A DNA stretch of 64,000 nucleotides, from positions 81,673 to 145,672 of the forward strand of contig MPCW01000007.1 in the NCBI GenBank assembly GCA_001874325.1, in the 5' to 3' direction. The notes under the pieces are model-generated. The model did no database searches. It saw only the letters and a program-made list of their open reading frames with translations, and was not told the origin of the DNA. Shown piece after piece: positions 53,561 to 62,953 of the stretch; within the stretch, counting starts at the first letter, position 1, and every line of letters starts with the position of its first letter. Position numbers and translations under genes: made by a program. The stretch comes from Flavobacterium sp. MedPE-SWcel. GTDB taxonomy: Bacteria > Bacteroidota > Bacteroidia > Flavobacteriales > Flavobacteriaceae.

Positions 53561-55510
53561 ATGAAAACAAATTTTGTAAAATCGATTTTATTCATGGCTA
53601 TCGCAGCCGGTACTTTTACAAGCTGCGTTAACGATGATGACTATAATGTACCTGACTTAGAGTGTATCGAATCTACACTTGTTGCTAATAAAACGGTACA
53701 AGAGATATATAACAATGCTACTGACGCTGCTGTTCTTTATGAAGGTGATGACGTTATAGAAGCAGTTGTAGTATCTAGTGACCAAGGTGGAAACTTCTAC
53801 AAAACTATGTTTCTTACATCTTTAGATGGTAACATTGGTTTTTCTTTACAAATAAACGATACAGATTTATTTACAAATTACAATGTAGGTAGAAAAGTTT
53901 TTATTAAACTTACTGGTCTTTATACTCAAATAAGAAGTAACACTTTACAAATAGGAGCATTATACAATGGTAACATTGGCCAAATCCCTACTTTAACTTA
54001 CGGTGATAACATCGAAAGATCTTGTACAGTAATCGCTGAAGAGGAACTTGTAAATGTAATTACTGATCTTAGCACATTAGATGATAGCTACATTGGTAAG
54101 CTTATCGAATTCCAAGGTGTACAGTTTACTGATGCTTCTTTAGGACAAACATACTACAACGAAAGTAATGTTGATGGTGGTGGACAAACACTTACTTACA
54201 TTACAAGTTCTGACGCTGAGACTATAACAGTTCCTTTTAGAACAGGAAGTTTTACAGAATATGGAGGTACAGAAGTATCAGCAAACAGTGGTACAATAAG
54301 AGGTATCCTTACTAAGTTTAACACTACTTACCAGTTTGTTTCTCGTTACGAAACTGACATCAATCTTACTGAAGATAGAGATGGTGACACTGGTGGATCT
54401 GGTAGTGGTGATGGAACTGCAAAAGGTGGTACTGATATTGTTTTTGGAAACCCTGTTAGTGAAGATTTCGAATCTTATGACGCTGGTAATCATGATGGTG
54501 CTTTCCCTAAATATGTAAACGATCACTCAATAGGTGATAGATACTGGGAATTAAGAGAATTTGGTGGTAACCAATACATCCAAATGTCTTCTTTTAACGG
54601 AAGTGGTAACCCAGGTGAGCCTGCAAAAGCATACTTCTTTGTTCCTGCTGATTTCGCAGCTCCTACATTTACATTTGACAAGCAAATGAGATACATGTCT
54701 GGTGAGGCTTTAAAAGTATATTATGTAACAGAAAATAATTACACTGTTGGCGAGGCTTTTGACGTAGCTAACTTTGTAGACATTACTGCTGAATTTGCCG
54801 ACTTAACTTACCCTGCAAATGGAGAGTCTCAAAACTCATTTACATCTGCTGGAACATATAACATCCCTGCTTCAGTAACAGGAAACGGATTCTTCGTTTT
54901 TGAATACACAGGTACTGAAACAATAACTACAACTGTACAAATTGACAACATCCTTGTAGGTGAAGGTGGTTCTACAGGTGGTGGTGATTCATTCTTTAAC
55001 GAAGACTTTAGTGATGCTGTAGATAATACTGATTTTGATTTACCAGGATGGTATAGTATTATAGAGTCTGGTAACAGAACTTGGAGTGAGCAAGCTTTCT
55101 CTGGAAATGGTTATGCTGAGTTCTCTTCATTTGGTTCTGGAGACGATCTTAACGTTGCTTGGTTAGTAACTCCTGCAATGGATTTAGATACTAACACTAA
55201 TGCTTCTTTACAGTTTGAGACAGCTCAACATCACCTTGATGGAGATACTGATGGTAACAAAATTGAAATATTTGTAGTTACTAGTTTTGATGGTACTGAT
55301 ATAGTAGGTGCTACTAAAGTAGATATTACAAGTCAAGTAAGTCTTCCTACAACTGCAAATTCTTGGTATGAGTTTGTAAACTCTGGTTCAATTGACCTTT
55401 CTAGCTACTCTGGAAATGTTTACATTGCATTTAAGTACACTGGTTCAGGTACAGATGAAACTAACGATGGTGCTTTTCAAATAGATAATGTAGTTCTTAG
55501 TAGCAACTAA
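53561..55510 (+). CDS. DUF5689 surface lipoprotein with choice-of-anchor-J domains
   Basis: 649 aa. Lipoprotein signal MKTNFVKSILFMAIAAGTFTSC. An N-terminal DUF5689 domain (about 35-270: VVVSSDQGGNFYKTMFLTSL, NYNVGRKVFIKLTGLY), a Gly/Ser/Asp linker (about 274-290), and two choice-of-anchor-J-like beta-sandwich modules (about 296-478 and 484-649: DFEEDFE-like NEDFSDAVDNTDFDLPGWYS, and AFQIDNVVLSSN at the end). It likely sits on the cell surface as the ligand-capturing partner of the TonB receptor, in the way SusD serves SusC, although it is not a SusD homologue. Confidence 0.88.
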   Translation: MKTNFVKSILFMAIAAGTFTSCVNDDDYNVPDLECIESTLVANKTVQEIYNNATDAAVLYEGDDVIEAVVVSSDQGGNFYKTMFLTSLDGNIGFSLQINDTDLFTNYNVGRKVFIKLTGLYTQIRSNTLQIGALYNGNIGQIPTLTYGDNIERSCTVIAEEELVNVITDLSTLDDSYIGKLIEFQGVQFTDASLGQTYYNESNVDGGGQTLTYITSSDAETITVPFRTGSFTEYGGTEVSANSGTIRGILTKFNTTYQFVSRYETDINLTEDRDGDTGGSGSGDGTAKGGTDIVFGNPVSEDFESYDAGNHDGAFPKYVNDHSIGDRYWELREFGGNQYIQMSSFNGSGNPGEPAKAYFFVPADFAAPTFTFDKQMRYMSGEALKVYYVTENNYTVGEAFDVANFVDITAEFADLTYPANGESQNSFTSAGTYNIPASVTGNGFFVFEYTGTETITTTVQIDNILVGEGGSTGGGDSFFNEDFSDAVDNTDFDLPGWYSIIESGNRTWSEQAFSGNGYAEFSSFGSGDDLNVAWLVTPAMDLDTNTNASLQFETAQHHLDGDTDGNKIEIFVVTSFDGTDIVGATKVDITSQVSLPTTANSWYEFVNSGSIDLSSYSGNVYIAFKYTGSGTDETNDGAFQIDNVVLSSN

Positions 55511-55530
55511 GAATAAACAATTATAAAAAC

Positions 55531-55563
55531 AAAAAGGCAGAGCATATTGCTCTGCCTTTTTTT
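55531..55563 (+). terminator. Intrinsic terminator of the receptor-DUF5689 unit
   Basis: GGCAGAGCA-TAT-TGCTCTGCC followed by T7. Confidence 0.92.
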
Positions 55564-55578
55564 ATACTTATGCTTTAT

Positions 55579-55620
55579 AAAAAAGGAGAGGGTTGTGCTT
55601 TTACAACCCTCTCCTTTTTT
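55579..55620 (-). terminator. Intrinsic terminator of hflX
   Basis: GGAGAGGGTTGT-GCTTTT-ACAACCCTCTCC with A and T flanks; 12-bp perfect stem, 16 bp past the hflX stop. Confidence 0.9.
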
Positions 55621-55636
55621 ATTATTAATCTAAATC

Positions 55637-56860
55637 TTATTCAGACACTTCGTTTTCTTCATAGTCTGGGTATAAGAAATTATTATAAGGAAAACGTGTA
55701 ATATGTATTTGCCTAACGGCTTGATATACTTTTTTCCTGAAATCTTCAAAATTCTCTTTATTCACCGCCGATATAAAAAGTGCATTCTCTTCTCCTACAT
55801 TTGACATCCAAGTATCTTTCCATTCACTAAGCGTATAGTGTTTTGATGTTTTCTCTGTAATTAAATCATCTTCATCAATAGTAAGTGGGCTGTAATTATC
55901 TATCTTATTAAAAACCATAATAGTTTTTTTATTCATACACCCAATGTCTTGAAGAATTCTATTTACTGATTCAATATGATCTTCAAAATCGGGGTGAGAA
56001 ATATCTACTACATGCAATAATAAATCAGCTTCACGTACTTCATCTAGTGTTCCCTTAAAAGAATCTACAAGTTGCGTTGGTAATTTTCGAATAAATCCAA
56101 CGGTATCTGATAATAAAAACGGAAGATTTTTAATAACTACTTTACGCACTGTAGTATCTAGTGTAGCGAAAAGTTTATTTTCTACAAAAACCTCACTTTT
56201 ACTTATCACATTCATTAATGTAGATTTACCTACGTTAGTATACCCTACTAATGCTACACGAACAAGCGCTCCTCTATTACCTCGCTGCACAGACATTTGC
56301 CTGTCTATCGATTTTATTTTTGCCTTTAATAACGATATTCTATCACGAACGATACGTCTATCTGTTTCAATCTCTGTTTCTCCAGGACCACGCATACCAA
56401 TACCACCACGTTGTCGTTCAAGGTGAGTCCACATACCACTAAGGCGTGGTAACAAATATTGGCATTGTGCTAACTCTACCTGAGTACGTGCGTAAGAAGT
56501 TTCTGCACGTTGTGCAAAAATATCAAGTATTAGATTTGTTCTATCTAACACTTTTATCTCAAGCATTTTGTTTAGGTTTTTTTGTTGTGCTGGCGATAAT
56601 TCATCATCAAAAATAATAGTTTTGACATCATTTTCTACTATGTAATGATGAATCTGATCTATCTTACCCGTTCCAAGAAATGTTTTAGCATTAGGGCGTT
56701 CCATCTTTTGCGAAAATCGCTTAACAACCTCACCACCAGCCGTAAAGGTCAAGAACTCTAATTCATCAAGGTATTCTGATAATTTTTCTTCATTTTGATC
56801 TTGAGTTATAACACCTGCAATAACTGTCTTTTCAAAATTTATAATTTCTTTTTCGAGCAT
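55637..56860 (-). CDS. hflX: GTPase HflX
   Basis: 407 aa. N-terminal HflX domain (about 1-180) with KTIIFDDELSPAQQKNLNKM (about 75-94) and RGGIGMRGPGETEIETDRR (about 149-167), then a G domain: G1 GYTNVGKST (about 205-213), G3 DTVGFIRKLP (about 254-263), G4 FNKID (about 313-317) and G5 SAVN (about 364-367). HflX splits stalled or heat-damaged 70S ribosomes. A -7 box TATTTTTG at 56884-56877 lies just upstream of the ATG. Confidence 0.95.
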   Translation of the reverse strand: MLEKEIINFEKTVIAGVITQDQNEEKLSEYLDELEFLTFTAGGEVVKRFSQKMERPNAKTFLGTGKIDQIHHYIVENDVKTIIFDDELSPAQQKNLNKMLEIKVLDRTNLILDIFAQRAETSYARTQVELAQCQYLLPRLSGMWTHLERQRGGIGMRGPGETEIETDRRIVRDRISLLKAKIKSIDRQMSVQRGNRGALVRVALVGYTNVGKSTLMNVISKSEVFVENKLFATLDTTVRKVVIKNLPFLLSDTVGFIRKLPTQLVDSFKGTLDEVREADLLLHVVDISHPDFEDHIESVNRILQDIGCMNKKTIMVFNKIDNYSPLTIDEDDLITEKTSKHYTLSEWKDTWMSNVGEENALFISAVNKENFEDFRKKVYQAVRQIHITRFPYNNFLYPDYEENEVSE

Positions 56861-57019
56861 AATTTAATATATGAAACAAAAATACAAAAAAAGCCGCGGT
56901 TTATACATTTTCACATATAAGATAAAATTGTGTTTTTTTGTGTTAAATTTCAATAAAATGTTACATATTACCTATATTTTTTTAAATTTGAGGATTAAAA
57001 TTAGCTAAACCATTAATTT

Positions 57020-60000
57020 ATGAGAAAAATTACACTTTTATTTTTCATGTCATTAATGTCCTTATGTGCTTATGCACAGCTTCCTTTAGAAGGATTTGAA
57101 GGTACATTTCCGCCCACAGATTGGGAGGTTCATGACAATGGAATTGGGCCTGCAGTATCATGGCTTCAAGCTTCAGGAGGAGCTACTCAGCCTGCTTACG
57201 AAGGCGATCATGCTGCTTATCTTAACAAAGAGAATGTAGCAACAGACATTCCACAGGACTGGTTGGTAACTCCAACATTTAATGTTCCTGCAAACCCACA
57301 ACTTCGTTTCTTTTCAAGACTTACACTTGGAGGAGATAATGGGTCTATTTACAGAGTATTAATTACAAATAATACTACTGATGCTTTTGATTATGTGAAT
57401 TACACACAGTTACAAGAATGGACAGAGCTTGAAATCAACCCTGTTCAAACTACTTATACTGAAATTGTTGTAGATGTTCCAGCTGCATATGTTGGTACAG
57501 ATGTGAAAATTTTATTTGAAATGGCTGCCGATAATGGTGACCGTTGGTTAGTAGATAATGTATCTGTAGTAGAACAATGTTTACCTCCTACAGATCTTGA
57601 TGCTACTGCAGCATTAACATCTGCAGAGCTTACTTGGACAAGTGCTGCTACTGCATGGGAAATAGAAGTTGTTCCTGCTGCTGCTATACCTACTGGTACT
57701 GGTGTAACTTATAATGGTGTTTTACCATATGAGGTTACAACAGATAATAATGGGGATCCACTTACAGAAGATACTCCATATAAATATTATGTTCGTGCTC
57801 TTTGTAATGGTGACGGAAGTAACCCTAGTGATGTAGCTGGGCCTTTCTTTTTTAACACTGTAGCTGAAGGTGCTGATTGTAATGCACCTATAGAGATCAC
57901 AGCATTACCTTACAGTACAACTGATAACACAGATGGTTATGGTGATGACTATAGTGGTAGCCCTGGTACTGACTGTGGTAGTACATCTGGATACCTTAAT
58001 GGTGACGATGTAGTATACTCTTACACAGCAGGTGCTGACGGTGTTATTAACATTGATATGACAGGTACTGGTAACTATGCTGGTATATTCGTATATGATG
58101 ACTGTGCTGACATTGGTGTTGAATGTTTAGATGGTGGAGTAGGCGGTTTTGCTGGAAACCCAGTATTCTTAGAAAACTTTGCTGTTACTGCAGGTACAAC
58201 ATATTACTTTGTAATATCTACTTGGGCTGCACCACAAACTACACCTTATACTTTAACAATACAAGAAGTTAACTGTGCGCCTCCTACAGGATTGGCTGCA
58301 ACAAACCCCGATGATAGTTCTATCGATCTTTCATGGGATGACAATGGTTCTACTTCATGGGAAATTGTAATACAAACTCCAGATGCTGGTATTCCTGCTG
58401 GTTCTGGTACAACAACTACAGATAACACTGCTTTTGATGCTACTCAAACTACTGATGGTACTCCTTTTACAGAGGCTACAGCTTATGAGTACTATGTAAG
58501 AGCTGATTGTGGTGCTGGTACTACTTTTAGTCCTTGGGCTGGACCTTTCCCTTTCCAAACTACACAAGTTCCTGCAGCTATAGACTTCACTGATGACTTT
58601 GAAGGTACAATAGCATGGACACTTAGTAATGGTGGAGAGGTTAATGAATGGGTTGTAGGAGAAGCTGTAAGTAATAGTGCTACGCACTCACTATACATCT
58701 CTAATGATGGTGGTACAACAAATGCTTACTCTAATGACACTGCAACTTTACATGCTTATAGAGATTTACAAATGCCTGCAGTTGTAGATCAGTTAGGTCT
58801 TGTTTTCGATTGGAGATCAGTTGGAGCGGAATCTAACTTTAGTGATTATTTAAGAGTATGGGTAGTACCTGCTTCTTTCACTCCTACTGCTGGAACACAA
58901 ATAACAGTGGCTGATGCTGGTGCTGACGCTATACAAATAGGTGGTGGTAACTTCTTTGGTGCTGCTGACTGGGAAACATCAACTAACGTGATTAATGCTG
59001 GTGCTTATGCAGGGCAGGTAATGCGTTTAGTATTTGAGTGGAGAAATAATGGTTTTACTAACCTTCCTCCTCCAGCGGCAATTGATAATATTAATGTTAA
59101 TGTTATTACTTGTTCTGGCCCAACTGATTTAGCAATAAATGATTTACAAGAAGATGAGGTTACATTTGAATGGACTGCTCCAACATCTGTAGCTCCTACA
59201 TATGACTACTATTTTGCTACTGATGGTACTGCTCCAGATGGTACAACTGTACCAACAGGTAACGTAACTCCAACTACAGTAAATATAGGTTCACTTACTC
59301 CATCTACTCAATATTGGTTCTGGGTAAGAAGTAATTGTGGTACTAGTGAAAGTTTCTGGACTGGTCCAGTAAGTTTTACAACGCCTCAAATACCTGCTGA
59401 TCTTGATTTTGAAGAAGATTTTGAAGGTACAATTAGTTGGACATTTAACAATGGTGACGAAACAAACCAATGGGTTGTAGGAGAAGCTGTTGCTAATAGC
59501 CCTACTCACTCTCTTTATATTACTAATGATGGTGGTACAACAAATGCTTATACAAATAATAGTACTAGTGTAACACATGCTTATAGAGATATTGCTGTTA
59601 CTGCGGGTGCTTTTGAAGCTGATTTAAGCTTTGACTATAACATTGATGCAGAAAACTGTTGTGATTATGTAAGAGTATGGGTAGTACCTGTAACTTTTAC
59701 ACCTACACCAGGTACACTAATAAACGCTGGCGATGCTGGTGCTGATGCTTTCCAAGTAGGTGGTAATTATAATGATTCTGCTGATTGGGAAACAGAAAAT
59801 GCTGTAATTAACTTAGCTGCTTATGCAGGTAATACAGTAAGATTAGTATTTGAGTGGAGAAATGATGGTAGTGTTGGTCAAGCACCAGTTGCTATTGATA
59901 ATGTAAATGTTTCTCTTATCTCATGTCCTCAACCAATAGATTTAACTATTGCTGATATAACACAAACATCTGCAAACTTCGGTTGGACAAACCAAGGTAC

Positions 60001-62953
60001 TGCTGATGAGTGGGAAGTAATTTTTGTTCCTGCTGGTGATGCTGCTCCTACTGATGATGATGCAGTTGGAACAACAACTACTGATAACCCATCTGCATTA
60101 ACAGGTCTTGAAAGTGCAACATCTTATGATGTTTATGTAAGAGCTATTTGTGACGCTGCTACTGATGTTAGTAAATGGTCAGGTCCATTAAGCTTCCAAA
60201 CATTATGTGACGCTTATGATGTACCTTTCTTTGAAGGATTTAATACAGACTCTACAACACAACTTTGTTGGACAGTATTAAATGAAAATGATGATTTCGA
60301 TTCATGGAATATGGATTACAACCCTAACCCATTTGAAGGAGATCAATCTGCTGCAATAAATACAGATTTTAACAGTGGTAATAATGATGATTGGTTAATT
60401 TCTCCAACTATTAACTTAACAGGTAACCAAAGACTTAGATTCCACCAGAGAGTACAGTCTACAAATGAACCTAATGACTTTGAAGTAGTACTATCTACTA
60501 CCGGAATAAACACAGCAGACTTTACTGTTGAGCTTATTGCTTTAGCTGAATATAGTAATACTGATTATGTAGAATACATTGTAAACCTTGAAGATACTGG
60601 TGTACTTATTAATGGCCCTGTAAACATTGCATGGCATGTACCTAATGGTGGTCTTGACGGATGGAGACTTTACATTGATAATGTAATTATCGAAGATATT
60701 CCAACATGTCCAGATCCAACAGATCTTTTTGCATCTGATATTAGTAATACAACAGCTACTTTAAACTGGACAGAAACTGGTCCTGCTTCAGCTTGGGAAG
60801 TATATGTAGTTCCTGCTGGTGACCCTGCTCCAACTGATGAAACTGTTGGTATAACTGCTGACTCAAATCCATTTACATTACCTGAAGGAACAATAACTCC
60901 TGGTGTTCAGTATGAATTTTATGTTAGAGCAAACTGTGGTGTTGATGATTTAAGTTTCTGGTCTGGACCAGCACAATTCAACTCTGCATTATGTCCGCTT
61001 TCAGAGCAATGTAACTATGAGTTCGTAATGAGCGATACTGGTGGTAACGGATGGAATGGTAATACTATGACCGTATTCCAAGGAGGTCTTGAAATGGCTA
61101 CATTAACTGGACCAACTGCTGCAGATGGTACAGATCCTGTAACTGTTATAGTACCATTATGTGAAGGTCCTACTTTTGAATTATTCTGGAATAATGCTGG
61201 CTTCTCTGATAATGAAGTTGCAATTTCTATTGTAAACCCATTTGATGCATCGACTGTTTATGATAAACCAGCCGGTGAAGGTTCTGACGGAACCCTTCTA
61301 TACAGTGGTGTAACAACATGTTCTGAAGTTACATGTCCTCAACCTACAGATCTTAATGCTGAAGGATATAACTATATCGATACTATTGAATTAACTTGGA
61401 CTCCAGGTGGAACAGAAACACAATGGGAAGTTATCGTACAGCCTGAAGGCGGTGTTTACCCAGGTACTAACCCTGACCCTGCTACAATAGCTGTAGTAAA
61501 TGGTGACCCTCAATATCTTGCTGAAGATCTTATACCAGATGAATTCTACCAATACTATGTTAGAGCTATTTGTGGTGATGGTGACGCAAGTTACTGGACT
61601 GGACCATACCAATTCAGCATTTTTGCACCACCAGGTTGTGCTGCTGTAGAGGTATTTGATGGTGAATTAGAAGTAGTTGCTCCTAATACTAGTGTAAGTC
61701 TTTGTCCTGGTGACGATGGATGTTTCGAGTTTAGTGCAAACTACTATCAATTAAAAGAAACTACTTCTTATGAGGTAGAATCAATTGAGTACGCTCCACC
61801 ATACCCATTCCATGGAGGAACAGAATTAAATGTTACTACCGATGATATTTGGTCTCCAGTAGTAGACCTACCATTCGAATTCTGTTTCTATGGAGAAACT
61901 TATAACGAAGCAAAAGTAGGTTCTAACGGTGTTGTACAATTTGGTGAAAATATGACAGATGGAGGAAACTGCCCATGGTCATTTGATGAGTCAGTGCCAG
62001 ACGCTAACTTCCCAATATTAAATGCCATTTATGGTGTTTACCAAGATATTAACCCTGCTGTTGCAGGAAGTGAAGTAAGTATTAACTACCAAGTTTTAGG
62101 TAGCTACCCATGTAGAGCTCTTGTAGTAAACTACTTTGATGTGCCTCAATTCTCTTGTGGACTAGATGTAGGAACACAAACTTCTCAAATAGTAATTTAT
62201 GAAATTTCTAATATTATAGATGTTTATGTACAAGACAGAACTCCATGTACAGGCTGGCAAAATGGTGCTGGTGTAATTGGACTTCAGAATACAACAGGTA
62301 CTGAAGGTGTAACACCTCCAGATCGTAACACTGGTGCATGGACTGCTACTAACGAAGCATGGAGATTTACTCCAAACGGAAATGACCTTGATGTTGTATT
62401 CGAATGGTTAAAAGATGGTGTTTTTGTAACAAGTGATACAGATTATGAAGTTTGTACTGATGAAAGTACTGTTTTAACAGCTCGTGCAACGTATAACACT
62501 TGTACAGGTGAACAAATTATAAGAGAGAACAACTTTAATATTAATGTTGCAACTCCTATTATCACTATTAATGATCCACAAGACTTAAGTGCTTGTTCTA
62601 CAGGAGAGGATATTACATTCGATCTTACAGAAAGTTTAGAAGGTATTATGGATGATCCTACTGGATTTACATTTACATTCTATGCAACAGAAGAAGCTGC
62701 TAACTTAGGTGAAGATGATAACCTTCCAGAAACGTACACTACAAATACTAGTGAAACGATTTATATTAGAATTATGGAGGAAGGGTTTGATTGTCATATT
62801 GTTGCACCATTCGAATTAACATTATCTAACATACCACCAGAATTTACAGTAACAGAAGACCTATCAACATGTGAAGGTGTTGCTGTAACGCTAGAGGTAT
62901 TTGCAGGTAACTTTGACCCAACCTTGGTCTTACAACTCAATCTATCTCTGTAA
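57020..62953 (+). CDS. Giant repetitive surface protein (adhesin-like), N-terminal part, ends in a frameshift
   Basis: 1977 aa up to the stop at 62953. Signal peptide (about 1-20), choice-of-anchor-J domain (about 21-187), FN3 (about 192-278), a PPC-like domain (about 282-418), then alternating FN3 and anchor-J modules; the unit beginning at residue 522 and that at residue 796 are tandem copies 822 bp apart. Later parts: anchor-J (about 1065-1230), FN3 (about 1235-1320), FN3 (about 1437-1535), a nidogen-like region (about 1540-1790) and Ig-like domains. Probably exported by type IX secretion and used in adhesion or gliding. The reading frame breaks at 62917-62953; the rest continues in another frame. 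Confidence 0.85.
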   Translation: MRKITLLFFMSLMSLCAYAQLPLEGFEGTFPPTDWEVHDNGIGPAVSWLQASGGATQPAYEGDHAAYLNKENVATDIPQDWLVTPTFNVPANPQLRFFSRLTLGGDNGSIYRVLITNNTTDAFDYVNYTQLQEWTELEINPVQTTYTEIVVDVPAAYVGTDVKILFEMAADNGDRWLVDNVSVVEQCLPPTDLDATAALTSAELTWTSAATAWEIEVVPAAAIPTGTGVTYNGVLPYEVTTDNNGDPLTEDTPYKYYVRALCNGDGSNPSDVAGPFFFNTVAEGADCNAPIEITALPYSTTDNTDGYGDDYSGSPGTDCGSTSGYLNGDDVVYSYTAGADGVINIDMTGTGNYAGIFVYDDCADIGVECLDGGVGGFAGNPVFLENFAVTAGTTYYFVISTWAAPQTTPYTLTIQEVNCAPPTGLAATNPDDSSIDLSWDDNGSTSWEIVIQTPDAGIPAGSGTTTTDNTAFDATQTTDGTPFTEATAYEYYVRADCGAGTTFSPWAGPFPFQTTQVPAAIDFTDDFEGTIAWTLSNGGEVNEWVVGEAVSNSATHSLYISNDGGTTNAYSNDTATLHAYRDLQMPAVVDQLGLVFDWRSVGAESNFSDYLRVWVVPASFTPTAGTQITVADAGADAIQIGGGNFFGAADWETSTNVINAGAYAGQVMRLVFEWRNNGFTNLPPPAAIDNINVNVITCSGPTDLAINDLQEDEVTFEWTAPTSVAPTYDYYFATDGTAPDGTTVPTGNVTPTTVNIGSLTPSTQYWFWVRSNCGTSESFWTGPVSFTTPQIPADLDFEEDFEGTISWTFNNGDETNQWVVGEAVANSPTHSLYITNDGGTTNAYTNNSTSVTHAYRDIAVTAGAFEADLSFDYNIDAENCCDYVRVWVVPVTFTPTPGTLINAGDAGADAFQVGGNYNDSADWETENAVINLAAYAGNTVRLVFEWRNDGSVGQAPVAIDNVNVSLISCPQPIDLTIADITQTSANFGWTNQGTADEWEVIFVPAGDAAPTDDDAVGTTTTDNPSALTGLESATSYDVYVRAICDAATDVSKWSGPLSFQTLCDAYDVPFFEGFNTDSTTQLCWTVLNENDDFDSWNMDYNPNPFEGDQSAAINTDFNSGNNDDWLISPTINLTGNQRLRFHQRVQSTNEPNDFEVVLSTTGINTADFTVELIALAEYSNTDYVEYIVNLEDTGVLINGPVNIAWHVPNGGLDGWRLYIDNVIIEDIPTCPDPTDLFASDISNTTATLNWTETGPASAWEVYVVPAGDPAPTDETVGITADSNPFTLPEGTITPGVQYEFYVRANCGVDDLSFWSGPAQFNSALCPLSEQCNYEFVMSDTGGNGWNGNTMTVFQGGLEMATLTGPTAADGTDPVTVIVPLCEGPTFELFWNNAGFSDNEVAISIVNPFDASTVYDKPAGEGSDGTLLYSGVTTCSEVTCPQPTDLNAEGYNYIDTIELTWTPGGTETQWEVIVQPEGGVYPGTNPDPATIAVVNGDPQYLAEDLIPDEFYQYYVRAICGDGDASYWTGPYQFSIFAPPGCAAVEVFDGELEVVAPNTSVSLCPGDDGCFEFSANYYQLKETTSYEVESIEYAPPYPFHGGTELNVTTDDIWSPVVDLPFEFCFYGETYNEAKVGSNGVVQFGENMTDGGNCPWSFDESVPDANFPILNAIYGVYQDINPAVAGSEVSINYQVLGSYPCRALVVNYFDVPQFSCGLDVGTQTSQIVIYEISNIIDVYVQDRTPCTGWQNGAGVIGLQNTTGTEGVTPPDRNTGAWTATNEAWRFTPNGNDLDVVFEWLKDGVFVTSDTDYEVCTDESTVLTARATYNTCTGEQIIRENNFNINVATPIITINDPQDLSACSTGEDITFDLTESLEGIMDDPTGFTFTFYATEEAANLGEDDNLPETYTTNTSETIYIRIMEEGFDCHIVAPFELTLSNIPPEFTVTEDLSTCEGVAVTLEVFAGNFDPTLVLQLNLSL

